The notes below the pieces were generated by a model. It was not told the origin of the DNA. It saw only the letters and a list, made by a program, of their open reading frames with translations, and made no database searches. The position numbers and the translations under genes were made by a program. From Cristatella mucedo (taxonomy: Eukaryota; Bryozoa; Phylactolaemata; Cristatellidae), in NCBI GenBank assembly GCA_009760855.2, contig WPIO01000044.1, positions 1,030,001-1,092,000 of the forward strand: DNA of 62,000 nt. The letters run 5' to 3'. Below, piece by piece: positions 1 through 18,309 of the stretch (within the stretch, counting starts at the first letter, position 1; every line of letters begins with the position of its first letter).

Positions 1-144
1 ACTGAGTGTCATCCGCATAGAAGTGAAAGCCTAGATTGTGCTTGGCAATCACATCGGCAAGACGAAGACTATAAACCGTGAACAGAATAGGACCAAGCAC
101 GGAGCCCTGAGGTACCCCATATTTCAGTGGTTCCTCGGATAAAA
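1..144 (-). mobile_element. LINE-A fragment (non-LTR reverse transcriptase), cut by window edge
   Basis: On the minus strand this matches the YADD region of LINE-A almost base for base with 32039-32182: it encodes the stretch around GVPxGSVLGP, VYSL and FHFYADD. It runs off the left edge, so the 3' part of the copy lies outside the window, and homology stops near 144, a 5' truncation typical of LINE insertion. No intact protein can be read here. Confidence 0.85.
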
Positions 145-2190
145 AGGGGTGCAGCTAAATCGGTGCAGCTGACAGTGCTTGGTCAGATGGTGCTAGCGTT
201 TGGACTATGAGGGCAGTGACCAGGGGCGATTAGCAGCAGTCACATTCTGCACAGCGGTTTCTGGGATGTGTTTTATTAAATATCACTAAATCGTGGTGCT
301 ATTCTAACTGTTAGATGCGCCATCAATCCTGTGTGCTTGTAAGAAAGAAATTGGCTCAACTGTGTGGCGTGTATCCTGCAGGTATTCGTCAGAACTGAGC
401 TGATCACAGATCAGTTCGACCATTGAGCAGTTGGTTGGCAGACAACGCACTAGATACATAACCCTGTACTGCATCGATTGAATGGACAGGTACAAAACAT
501 TTACAGTGGATGAGGCCTCTATCTCTACTTTGCAGATGTTTCACAGTGATAGTCACTATCTGTAACTGTGGATTGAATAGCATGCAGCAGAAGCTGTACC
601 ACATTGTAGCTGCTACTCGAATAGTCAATTAAGTACTTAGCACATTAAACATTTCAGTGATTCCACTAACCGTGTAGCATGCATCTAGCATGCAGCTCTC
701 ACCAAGATGTACCAAGCACTTACACTTTGTTTTGACCTTGAGCCATTTTCTTGAACCTTCGTAGCATAAGCATTTGGTAGATTTGTGGAAGAAGAAATAG
801 CGTCTGCGGCCCTTTAGGTTGGCAGACAGTTTTGTCATCCACGAGCCCTCGTGTAAGAATCTCAATATCTCATCACCTAACAAAAAAAAGAAGAAGATCC
901 ACCAAACGTACAGACTCGCTACTCGGCACACAACTATCCGTGGATCCCAAGCTGCCTTACCACGGGTGTGCCAACGCACTTGCGGGAGAGGGCAGATTTT
1001 ACCATTACATGCGAGTCAGGACGTTTGCCGTGAGCTAAAGCAATACAGCCGCGGCTAGCCGGCAGTGCATAGCATTCAGGCTGCATGCATGATATCGGTG
1101 GTTCGCAGTGGAAAAGTTCTGTGGGGCATGAGGGGTGTGTGAAAGATAGCTAATTAGTCTGAGGCGTGGCCGACGTGTGGCCACGATCGCTTCGATCAAT
1201 ACTCGTAGGTGCAGGCAGGCCGCCGTGGCGATGCAAGCAGCTGCCTCGCCACCGCGACAGCAGAGCGCTTGTTTGCAGGACTTAATTTCCCCGACGGCAG
1301 ACTGCTGGGCAAGGTTGGAGACAGAGCGCTGAGCCGCCGACGGCGCATGGCGCCGATGGCAGACGATGCTGCTGCCTGCTTGGTGCCACTTAGCACCTGG
1401 CACTGGGCTGCCACTCGGTAGCTAAGCGCTACGAAGCCAGTTGTCGGAGTGTACAGCAAGTACGACAAGTGTACGACTTGTGCGATGCAATCGACGGCTC
1501 TCATCGACAGCCTGCCGAAGGCTGGAAACTGGAATTTTCGGCTGCAGCCTTTCCTTGGTGCAGCAACCTTTGAACCTGGGTCCTCTGCATAGCGACCAGC
1601 ATTGCCGGAGACCTGAGCCCAGATAAGCAGGCTTGGGTGCTAAGCAGGCTCAGCATGGGGGCTGGAAGGGCCGACTTGCCTACTCCACCCTTACAGCGAC
1701 GAAAAGAGCACGCACGACTGGCTTCGGTATGACGTGACCTAGAGGCATCGTTGAGCTTGGGAATAGCATCAGTGAGACCGGCAAGCCGTACGCAGCCGTG
1801 CACACGGCTTGCCGCACGAGTTCGGCGCCGCTGGTGCATGCATTTCCTGCCGCTCACCGAGCTGCAGCTTCCCAGGCCTTCTCCTTCAGGCCCGTGCTCC
1901 AGCTACGACCAGAGCAGCAATACCCACTCACCGCGCACATTCGCTGGCTCAACACAGCTGGCATATCAAGCACTGATTCTACAGTTCTTAGTTGACAACC
2001 TAAGCTAGTGAGGCATCTGCCAATGGCCTGGCAACACTTTTTTTTTACCGACAGAACTCTAGGCCTGACAGTCAACAGCAGAGCATTTGCCTAGAATACA
2101 GTCTCGGGATTCACACAATCGGGTGGTCCGGCAACGAGCATATGGGTACATTCGTAGATACGCCCAGACTGGGGCAGCCGCAGGAACTGG
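145..2190. other. no recognised gene
   Basis: I see no domain, splice-supported exon or repeat family in this 2-kb stretch. Short ORFs occur on both strands (for example 1035-1403 and 1501-1857, minus) but their translations are rich in Arg, Ser, Ala and Cys without any pattern I recognise, and they overlap each other in other frames. A run of T near 2038-2046 is the only simple-sequence feature. Confidence 0.5.
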
Positions 2191-2410
2191 CTTGCAATGT
2201 AGAGAGCAATCGCAAGCATACTGTCGCAAGATTAAAAGCTGCTATGCGATGCCTCTGTCGCCGGCAGCTACCAATAGCAAGGCAGAGCAAAGCAAGCATG
2301 CTTGCAATGTAGAGAGCAATCGCAAGCATACTGTCGCAAGATTAAAAGCTGCTATGCGATGCCTCTGTCGCCGGCAGCTACCAATAGCAAGGCAGAGCAA
2401 AGCAAGCATG
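2191..2410. repeat. perfect 110-bp tandem duplication (2 copies)
   Basis: Positions 2191-2300 and 2301-2410 read the same base for base; both start CTTGCAATGTAGAGAGCAAT and end AGCAAGCATG. Because 110 is not a multiple of three, no single reading frame is preserved through both copies. The lack of any difference suggests either a very recent duplication or an assembly artefact. Confidence 0.95.
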
Positions 2411-2639
2411 GCAAGCATTAGCAAACCTTGATTGCTTGCGGCTGTTCACCGTGGAAGCACTGTGCTCACATCGGGTCTGCTTATAAAATGAGTTCTCTTC
2501 ATGTGAGGCCAGTCTCGAGTGCAAGGTCGTACCTCACACTGGGATTTGATCCTGGGATCTCGGTGTAGATAGTGGGTAATTCAACCGGGAGGGGTTTGGG
2601 GTCCAGTACCCCTAATTTGCCAAGACCCACAGACGACCT
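2411..2639. other. unassigned spacer with a TATA-like motif
   Basis: A TATAAAA motif is present at about 2482-2488, upstream of the GC-rich block. I have no transcript evidence, so it is only a candidate core promoter element for plus-strand transcription. Confidence 0.2.
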
Positions 2640-4480
2640 CTGTGTGGCTTTGTTGGAGCAGCCAGCACGGAGAGATGGGCACTAGGCATGCTGCCGATCA
2701 GGCATAGCTGCGGCCGAGAAGCATCCTCCTTGCACGGCTCGATCGAAAAGCGACCGGGGGTCCGAAAAAGCTCTGCCAACTCAGGCGGCCCAGGAAACCC
2801 AGCCAGGCCCGGGGTGGCAGTTGGCAGTGGCAGTTGCAGAGCGAGATGCCACGGGAGTCGATGTCCCGGCTAGCTGCTCACCCAAGCTGTCGGCCTGATC
2901 CCTCTGCACGGCGACCGTGTTCAGCTGAGTGGCCAAAAACCTGCTACTCTCCAAAGCCTTGCGAGCAGCGGTGAGTCGCTGAGCCCGACTCTTGTCTTTC
3001 ATACTAACGCGATCGCCGGACATGGCTCGTCCAAGGATCGTGCGACCAGCAGCAGCAGCAACAGCAGCAGCAGGACACGTCGCCTCCAAGGGATCTGGAA
3101 CGAAGGGAACGCTGGCAACAGCTCGCGGGCTAGCGAACAGCAGAGAGCGGAGCGCCGGCGCCGAGCGTCCTGCCCTGATGCCTGACTGCCGATGCCCCGC
3201 CCGACGCTGCCCGCCGGCTAAGCCGCTGAGAAGCCCCGCTCGGGCGGCGGGAGCCATAATCCTCTAGAGCAACATGCCCCGACAGTAGACGATCCGATTT
3301 ACCACAGGCTTCGAGACGCGTCGCCAAAATCGGTGGTGGGTTGACGATGCTTTCCTCTGCAGGGCGGGGCCGGCGGGGCGGGGCGGGGCGAGGGTAGAGA
3401 CGCAGGCCGCCTCGAGCGGATCACACCGACGCGAACGGGTGCGACCGCAAAGTCGCGCCAAGCGGCCTACCTCGGTTTGAGTCCGCTGCGCGACCAGTTC
3501 GCACCCAACCGCAGCCGGCTGTCCGTTGGCAGGCCAGAGGAATATCCAGGCTTAAATACAGTACTGACGCACGGTTCGCCGGCGTCGCGCTGACCTATCT
3601 AAGAGACCCGACCGAGGGGGGGGGGACGCGCCACTCCCGCCGGATTCCGTCGGCACGCTCGCGCGCGCTCGAACGAGCAGCAGGCCGCGTCGATGCGAAG
3701 CGGCCTGCTCAGATACGTCCTTCGGTTAAACCGACGGGTCGCTGCCGCCACGCGACGAGCGAGCGGCTTCCTCGCTCCGCGAGACCGAGACGCCGTCCGA
3801 CGCCGCCTCCGCGCTCGGGTCTTTAAGAGTGCACCGGACATCCGTCTCGTCGAGCCGCCGAGGGGTCTCGAAAACAAAGAACTCGCAAATTCACTGCCGC
3901 CGGACGCGCCCGCCCAGATCGGTAATCAGCGCGGCTTGCTCAACTTGAGCTCGGTGCGCTGCATGCCAGCGCGGCGAGACGAGTGCGGGCGTGCATTTCT
4001 GTTCGAGCGCCAGGCTGGGCCAGCGGAAGGGCGTGTAGTTTCGCGGTCGCACCGCCGGAGCGGCGGCTCTCTAAGGGCTCTCACTAGGGCTCTCGGCGGG
4101 CGCCGACGCCGAGCCGGCAGCCGCCCGAACGACTTGCGCCCGCCGTAGCGGCGCCGGCGGACCAAGGCCCGCCCGCGGAGCTAACGAGCCGCTTCGCCCA
4201 CAGCCGCCGCCGCCGCCGCTGGAACGCGTCGAGATCTGAGTCCGAATTAGATTAACCGCGTCTCTTGAATCAGTCCGCCCGATCTCGCCGACGCGCACTC
4301 CGCCGTCGGCCGTCGCTCTCAGCACTCAGCGCCGCCCTCAGCACTCACCGCCGCCGCCGCCTGCGAACAGCCGCCACAGAGTAGAAACGGCCCGAGGCGG
4401 CGGTCCGCTGCGTGGGGGGTTCGGGAGAGCACCTCCGTTCGGGATAAGCACGGGCACCACACGCGTGCGGTCGACGCATT
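2640..4480. promoter_or_regulatory. CpG-rich block (candidate promoter / first-exon island)
   Basis: Base composition changes sharply here: G+C and CpG are much more frequent than on either side, which is AT-richer. GC-box-like runs (GGGGCGGGGC-type) occur at about 3361-3392 and a G run at 3617-3625. (CAG)n/(GCC)n short runs occur near 3050-3075 and 4200-4220. Such islands often mark promoters in animals. Long ORFs in several frames across it are expected from GC content alone and are not taken as genes. Confidence 0.45.
2781..3257 (-). CDS. uncertain ORF in the CpG block, possible first coding exon
   Basis: This minus-strand ORF of 158 codons is compositionally ordinary GC-rich sequence in its first 80 residues. 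Its central part (residues about 80-130, from MSGDRVSMKDKSRAQR on) is charged and helix-like, with AARKALESSRFLATQL followed by QRDQADSLGEQL, and could be a coiled-coil exon. I recognise no family. There is no clear splice donor at the 3' end, so it may equally be a chance ORF. Confidence 0.2.
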   Translation of the reverse strand: MAPAARAGLLSGLAGGQRRAGHRQSGIRAGRSAPALRSLLFASPRAVASVPFVPDPLEATCPAAAVAAAAGRTILGRAMSGDRVSMKDKSRAQRLTAARKALESSRFLATQLNTVAVQRDQADSLGEQLAGTSTPVASRSATATANCHPGPGWVSWAA

Positions 4481-4941
4481 TTAAGACGTTCAACGAATTA
4501 CCGCAATCTACCAAAATCCACCGAATTACTGAAATCCACCGCTATCAGCAGGCATTCGCCACAATTCGCCGCAACTCACCCAAGCTAAACATCGACCGGG
4601 ACACCCCGTCGCAAAGCTTCAATTTCGTTACAAAGATCGTCGTTTCTATGTACCCACAATATTTCATGCACGTGCTTTAACCCGTTTCTCACGCGGACGG
4701 GCTTCGAAGACGGGGGCCTGTACCCCAATCCGCTTTTAGACGCTTCAAATCCACCACAAATCGGCCGAACGAAGCTCCGACTAGTATTGAATATAAGACT
4801 ACGCTATTTATCAAACGTACCCACAAAATTTCGTCCCGTTCCACTAATGCGCTCTCACCGAGTCTACTGCAGTAGATTGCCGGGGCCGATGCCGAAATCT
4901 GGGTGAGTGGGTTCATCATGCCGGGGTTCGTCATCCGTCGT
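4481..4941. other. no recognised gene
   Basis: AT/GC content returns to background. A short plus ORF (4465-4680) and a minus ORF (4689-4955) are present but neither shows a recognisable pattern. Confidence 0.4.
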
Positions 4942-5062
4942 GTGCTGTTCTCCATTTATACTGAACCTCGGGCAAAAGTAATTCGAGCCCGTGGAATCGG
5001 CTAGCACTTTAATGCAGACGATGCTCAGCTGTAATTGTCGTTGTCATTTGAGGTTGGAAATT
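4942..5062 (+). mobile_element. LINE-B fragment (reverse transcriptase, decayed)
   Basis: The stretch starting TGTTCTCCATTTATACTGAA aligns with 19327-19430 of the long LINE-B copy (FSIYT ... YHFYADDT ... YLSF), with the YADD tyrosine/alanine codons changed by substitutions. It is about 120 bp and has no open frame. Confidence 0.75.
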
Positions 5063-5489
5063 ACCCTCGCCGAAATAGTACTAATAATAAAACATTTTGA
5101 TTGTGCCTTCGGAGAACTTAATCACTTGCTCGGCACTTTGCGCTTACTTTAAAGAAAGCTTGGTTAAATGGTTAGTGGTAACGTGCACAGTGTCAGCTGA
5201 AGCCTCCCGGTTGTACCTACCAGCCCACCAATAAAAACCCCGGTGCGGGTAACGTACACCCCAACCGAAAACAACCGCGGCTGACGTTCGCATGCTCAAT
5301 TTTTCCAGGCGTTCACGGCAAGTCCAAGAATATGGGATATATGTGCACTGTAGCAACGGCTTCACCAAGTTCCGCAAAGAAGACGCATCTGTATAGTGAA
5401 TGCTCCCATAACTGACCTGTAACCTTATTTCTGGAAGACCGTAGCCTAATAATGAATGAATAAGTAAGCCTTGTATGTTTTTGTCGGAG
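5063..5489. other. no recognised gene
   Basis: Only a short echo of the LINE-A 3' untranslated region is visible near 5165-5205 (GTTAGTGGTAACGTGCACAG resembles the LINE-A minus-strand tail). Nothing else is recognised. Confidence 0.4.
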
Positions 5490-5573
5490 CCCGTGATAGC
5501 TCAGTTGGTAGAGCGGAGGACTGTAGATAGACCTGTAATGCTTAGGTCACCGGTTCAAATCCTGTTTGCGGGA
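5490..5573 (+). tRNA. tRNA-Tyr (anticodon GTA) with an 11-nt intron
   Basis: The sequence folds as a tRNA: acceptor strand CCCGTGA (5490-5496) pairs with TTGCGGG (5566-5572, two wobbles), box A is TAGCTCAGTTGG, the anticodon GTA is at 5523-5525 in the loop CTGTAG, and box B is GGTTCAAATCC. Removing 5527-5537 (ATAGACCTGTA) after position 37 leaves exactly 73 nt. An intron at this place is standard for eukaryotic tRNA-Tyr, and the D-arm and GGAGGACTGTAG block are the usual Tyr sequence. Two stem positions look mismatched (G-G in the anticodon stem, C-T in the T stem), so a decaying copy is possible. A T run follows directly. Confidence 0.85.
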
Positions 5574-5574
5574 A

Positions 5575-5580
5575 TTTTTT
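5575..5580 (+). terminator. RNA polymerase III terminator (T6) of tRNA-Tyr
   Basis: Six consecutive T residues begin one base after the discriminator base of the tRNA, the normal Pol III stop. Confidence 0.8.
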
Positions 5581-6349
5581 ATGATTCTGACCAATGCACC
5601 TCGGTGTTCATGGTACCCTGGAACCGGTTCATAAGTAGCAACTGATATCTATTGTTAAATCGTTGAGTAAATGTAAGCATGGTTTGTTGTCAAGAATATA
5701 CAAAGAATATTGGGCAACGGCAACAATCGAGTTCGTGTTTTTCTTTAAATACACGCGTCAGGAAGTAGAACTGAAGTTTTGACGATTTGATCACAAAAGG
5801 AAAGCATTAAAATAACGATTAGGCAAACTTCGTCTAAACCGGAAGTTGAGTCTCACGTCGGGCATCATTTACAGGCACCGGCCCGATTCCCTCGCTTTGG
5901 CTAGTAGGCATAATACAACAGCAATAGCTTCGGGATAGGGACAGAGTACGAGTTTGGTTATATGGAACCTTCTTCTGGCGTGTGACGAGTCACAGCAAAC
6001 GAGATAGCGAAAGCCGTGTGAATAGCTGGGGATTTGTATACGCACGCCACAAGTGCGTCAGTGGTAGCCGCATACATAACCAAGAGAGGAGCACGTTGTG
6101 CGGCGATTGAGAAACGCCGTTGTAAGAGTTGCTGGAGTGGCCTATTGAGGCTCGGAGTGCTCCAGCGAAAGCAATGGTTTCGTACATTTTTCGTTTACGT
6201 CTATTGCAGTCCATGGCACCACTTGATGGCATGCTCGCGAAATATTATATATAAAAGTAGTCAGAAAGACATTCAGATGACGTTCCAGAGGTGCACGGAG
6301 AAGCACGAGGAGAAGGCTGGGCACCTCCACAGGAAACCTCTAAGGCGGC
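5581..6349. other. 3' flank of the K2P gene, no other gene seen
   Basis: This probably includes the 3' untranslated region of the minus-strand potassium channel. I did not find a canonical AATAAA on the minus strand close to the stop codon. No repeat family is recognised. Confidence 0.4.
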
Positions 6350-14499
<8,150 letters not shown>

Positions 14500-16699
14500 G
14501 CCTACGTCAAGCAGAATTCTATATGTTGGTCTGATTATCCAGTAAGCTCAAGCGGTGGTTGGGCCAAAATCGACGCATTTAAACGCATTTTAAGCGTTCC
14601 CTAGCACCAGCGTTCCAAGCAGCGCTCAGAGCAATAGAGAAATGGCAAAGATCCATTATTGCCAGCCCTTCCACAAGATGTATAGCACGCAATTAGCTTG
14701 ATATTCAAACTAGTTTACAAGTATTCGGTTGCTTCTGTAATATGAAATATCCTTACAAACTTTCCAAGCGATCAATGCGAGCCAACAGCTTTGTCATTTT
14801 CTCGGGGGTAAACTTTGCTAGACTGCTCTGCAATGTTTAGACTAGACATTGTTTGAATATCGGCCATCCAGTAAAGCAACAGCATTAGTCTGCAGTAGTA
14901 ATCAACAGTCTCATTCAATACTTATAAAGCTGGATAATTGACGATACCCTATTTGAAAGTAAGCAACAGTTTCATAGCATGAAGCGCAAGCTAACAATTC
15001 ATCCATCCACTGCAACCAAAACCGGTAAACTAACCGGTATACCTCAGCAAATTGGCTATACCTCAGCCTGTACGCAGTACGATAGCGAATAGATATAGAT
15101 AATATGATCGCTACCAGAAGACCCTCAATGTTCTTAATTCTGCTATTCATAATACCGGTCGCTGTAGAGATGGAAGTTTTACTCAGATGTTATCTGCTTT
15201 GAAAACCTCTGAATGAGGGCTGTAAGAAACCTGGAACGCCGGGTAAAGGATTTACGCTAAGCAAAATTGTCGATGTTATCGGTACACTAGATGCTGGAAT
15301 ACGCAACGGCAAAAAATAGGAAGGAAAATTTTGGGCTACCGAGTAGGCTGCTTTAAAGTGCATGACTTTCAAAACTCTAACAAAGACGACTGTCAGTGCA
15401 AGGTTAAGAAGCTGGCAAATTGAATGACCCAAGATATTTCATGTGTTCCTTTTCAAACAAAATGTAGAGCGCCTAGAAGAGTTCTCGAGGGCACTTTATC
15501 AAATGTGTTATTACTATTATTATTATTATACGTACCCAGTGCTGATATAAATCGTAAATTTGCAGACGGCTCTTGCTGAGTACAAATTTCTTAAGCAAAT
15601 ACCGATGCGGAAGGGCACATTCGGTCTTGAACATGGGCAGGAACTCCCGCTCGTAAATCCAGTGCGAGAATCCAATCGCAAACCTTCCGCAATGGTAGTT
15701 TCGGTTTGAACAACCGCCCATGGCAGCCGTTCTCGGTTCGCTCAATTTCCAGTATGTTGCTTCCATTATATAACTTCCACTTTGCACGAATCTCGGGGTA
15801 AAGCTTGCAGATCTTGCAACGCGATTCCAGTTCTGGTTTGCACAATTTTTTGGTCCAAAATGTTCAGTTCACATAACTTTGGATATTGGACACTTTCCTC
15901 GTGAAAGCTCGTGTTCCCGGAGCTTCCGGCGATGGACTACTGCTGCTAACCACATTTGGACAGAAGCAGGAAGAGAGCAAGACTCGCCGTGTACAGGCGG
16001 CTTTATGTTAAATGCGGTTCTACTTCTCGGCCACGGTTCAGGCAAGACTGAACAAACGACCAATCGTAGGCGCCTTCTTCAAGGAAAAGCATGGCGGACG
16101 ACTAGACCGGTGCAACCGTCGAAGCTTTCCAATATGGTCTCTGTTTATGGTACACTACGAGCTCATCGCACGAGAATCCGATAATGAGGCGGCGGGTGAT
16201 AAAGGCAATCGTGGGGTATTAACATTCCTCGGGAGGTGCATCGCGGAGGTCCATTACCTCCCTAATAGGAATAAGTTTCCCATCATCACTCTGTGGGTAG
16301 AGCTAGTAGGCAGCAATACTTAGAAGAAAACTGACCTTGTGAACTTCCGACAAGAAACAAATTCTGCATAACCCATGCATGCACAGTTTGGCTCGCATTG
16401 TACATCGCTTGATGATTTTATTTTCATTCATGTATGGCAGGCTTCGGATATTCCGAGAAAACATACGTAGATGAAGAAGTGTTTGCAAAAAGACAAGATG
16501 TGCATTAAGTGCACTGTTAAGGCCTTGCGCATCAAGCGTCCATTATGCACCAGAGCGTAGGGGGGCAGAGCTTTCTTTGAGGATGGATAACTTCGACGGA
16601 TGCTTGAATCTACACTTACATGCAATTTCAAGTGCTGTCAGCAGACTGGTAGAGGCTGGATTCCGATCCAACGGCCAAGGCTAGCCAGCAGCAGGCTCA
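14500..16699. other. 5' flank of the K2P gene, no recognised gene
   Basis: The channel promoter should lie here, but I see no clear TATA or Inr combination. Small ORFs (for example 15879-16184 plus, 15473-15845 minus) have no recognisable pattern. A short ATT run lies at 15512-15530. Confidence 0.4.
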
Positions 16700-16785
16700 C
16701 TGTTCATGCTTACCTTACGGCATATGTAAAGAGCCTAGAGAGGAATTAAGTTCTCTGAGGTTGCTATACAAATGTGTTGTTATTG
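16700..16785 (+). mobile_element. SINE-2 / LINE-A tail fragment
   Basis: CGGCATATGTAAAGAGCCTA then GGAATTAAGTTCTCTGAGG and TGCTATACAAATGTG correspond to the shared 3' hairpin tail. The preceding head is barely recognisable. Confidence 0.6.
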
Positions 16786-16918
16786 ATATTTCTACGAGCA
16801 CGACAGGAGCAAGACTGGCCGTCTAAATGCAGCTTACGTCTTCCCGAAGACTTGGACCACTCTCCCGTCTGGGAGACGTGTGAACCAAAGACTCGAGGAC
16901 GGCAGCAAGAAGGAAGCT

Positions 16919-17060
16919 AGCCGTGTAAACTACAAGCCGTGTAGACTACTAGCCGTGTAAACTACAAGCCGTGTAAACCACTAGCCGCGTAAACTACTAG
17001 CTGCTTAAACTACTAGCCATGTAAGCTACTCGCCGCGTAAACTACTTGCGGTGTAAACTC
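16919..17060. repeat. 16-bp minisatellite, about 9 units
   Basis: Tandem units of the type AGCCGTGTAAACTACT run from 16919 to about 17060, each differing at one to four positions (GTG/GCG/ATG at the centre). Spacing is constant at 16 bp apart from the first unit or two. Confidence 0.9.
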
Positions 17061-17304
17061 GGCATTAGCCGCGCTTGGAGGCGTCGGCACTCGGAGGCGC
17101 CGGAATGTGTCTCGCGTCTGAGGCATAGGACGCTGCATTTGTGGCATAGGGTGCAGGAGTCGATTTGGTTCGCTTGTTATTATTAAACATATTTCTATGT
17201 TGTTAACAATATTAAAATATTGTTAATATCGAACATTCTACGCTAAAAACGGGTTGCGAAAGAGGTCGAATTTCCTTCAACGCGTGTGTAGCAAGGTTGT
17301 AATA

Positions 17305-18180
17305 ATAATAGTGCACTTAATAAAGCGTCCCCAGAGTGCTCAATCTCTTTCAAGGCGCTTTACATTTGCTGCAAAGGGAAATGCTATTGAATGGTAAGTA
17401 AAATCATGCTTGAAAAACAAACAACATGGATAATATGGTTAGGGGTGGCATGCACAGGGTCAGCGTGCAAATGTGGTTAGTGGCAGCATGCACAGTGTCA
17501 GCACGCATAAGCACATCAAGGACGAATCACAGGGACCCACTAAATGCTGTCCTAAATAGGTGTGTTTTTAAGTTCCTTTTAAATGTGGTCAGGTCAGGGG
17601 ATGTTCTGACGCAGGTCGGGAGGGAGTTCCAGGCTTTGGGAGCATACAAACTAAATGCACGGTCTCCAAAGGATTTAAGGTTTGTATGAGGTATTTCTAG
17701 ACTGTTGGATTTCGAAAAGCGGGTGGTACGATGCTTTACCTGATGGGGTAGTATATCTGACAGATAGGCTGGAGCCATAGAATGAAGGAACCTAAAAGTG
17801 AGCGACAAAACCTTGAAGTCAATCCGTTGCTTGACTGGTAGCCAGTGCAGGTCGGCGAGAAGTGGAGTAATGTGGCAACTACGACGCTCACGACAGACAA
17901 GCCTAGCTGCCGAGTTTTGCACCAGCTGCAATCGCCTGATCGCACATGCTGGTAGGCCAGTAAGCAGTGAGTTGCAGAAGTCGAGACGGGATGTCACGAA
18001 TGCATGGACCAACTTGGATGTGGTATCCTTATCTAAACAAGCCCGAATTTTAGCAATGTTATGAAGCTGAAAATAGGCTGATTTGACTGTGGAGCTGATG
18101 TGGTCGTCTAACGAGAGGTCGCTTTGGAATATGACACCTAGATTTCGAGCTGATGCAACTGGAGATATGCTGGCAGTAGT
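17305..18180 (-). mobile_element. LINE-A copy (3' part of ORF2, 5'-truncated)
   Basis: On the minus strand the copy reads from SPVASARNLGVIFQSD through HAFVTSRLDFCNSLLTGLPA, LPVKQRIDFKVL and the C-terminal KRNLKTHLFRTAFSGSL (stop near 17527), then the 3' untranslated region and the hairpin, ending in (TTA)n at 17305. It therefore contains only the thumb and C-terminal region of the reverse transcriptase protein, not the catalytic YADD block. It is very similar to 31193-31850 and 60743-61400. It lies head to head with LINE-B at 18310. Confidence 0.9.
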
Positions 18181-18183
18181 TTT

Positions 18184-18226
18184 AAACAGTATGGTTGTAG
18201 GCTGCAAACAGTATGGTTGTAGGCTG
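18184..18226. repeat. 22-bp tandem duplication
   Basis: AAACAGTATGGTTGTAGGCT occurs twice in a row (18184 and 18206), followed by unassigned sequence to 18309. Confidence 0.9.
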
Positions 18227-18309
18227 AAAGGGTTCGGGTGACTATTGGTCCCAATGTGGCAGCTTCTTGAGACGGATCCGTCCTCAAGCACAACAGTATT
18301 TTATTAAAC

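Noticed and set aside
3693-4148. 151-codon plus-strand ORF
   Set aside because: It lies in the CpG-rich block, is Arg/Ala-rich, overlaps other open frames on both strands and has no domain.
16919-17060. CRISPR-like array
   Set aside because: 16-bp units follow each other directly without unique spacers, and the DNA is clearly animal.
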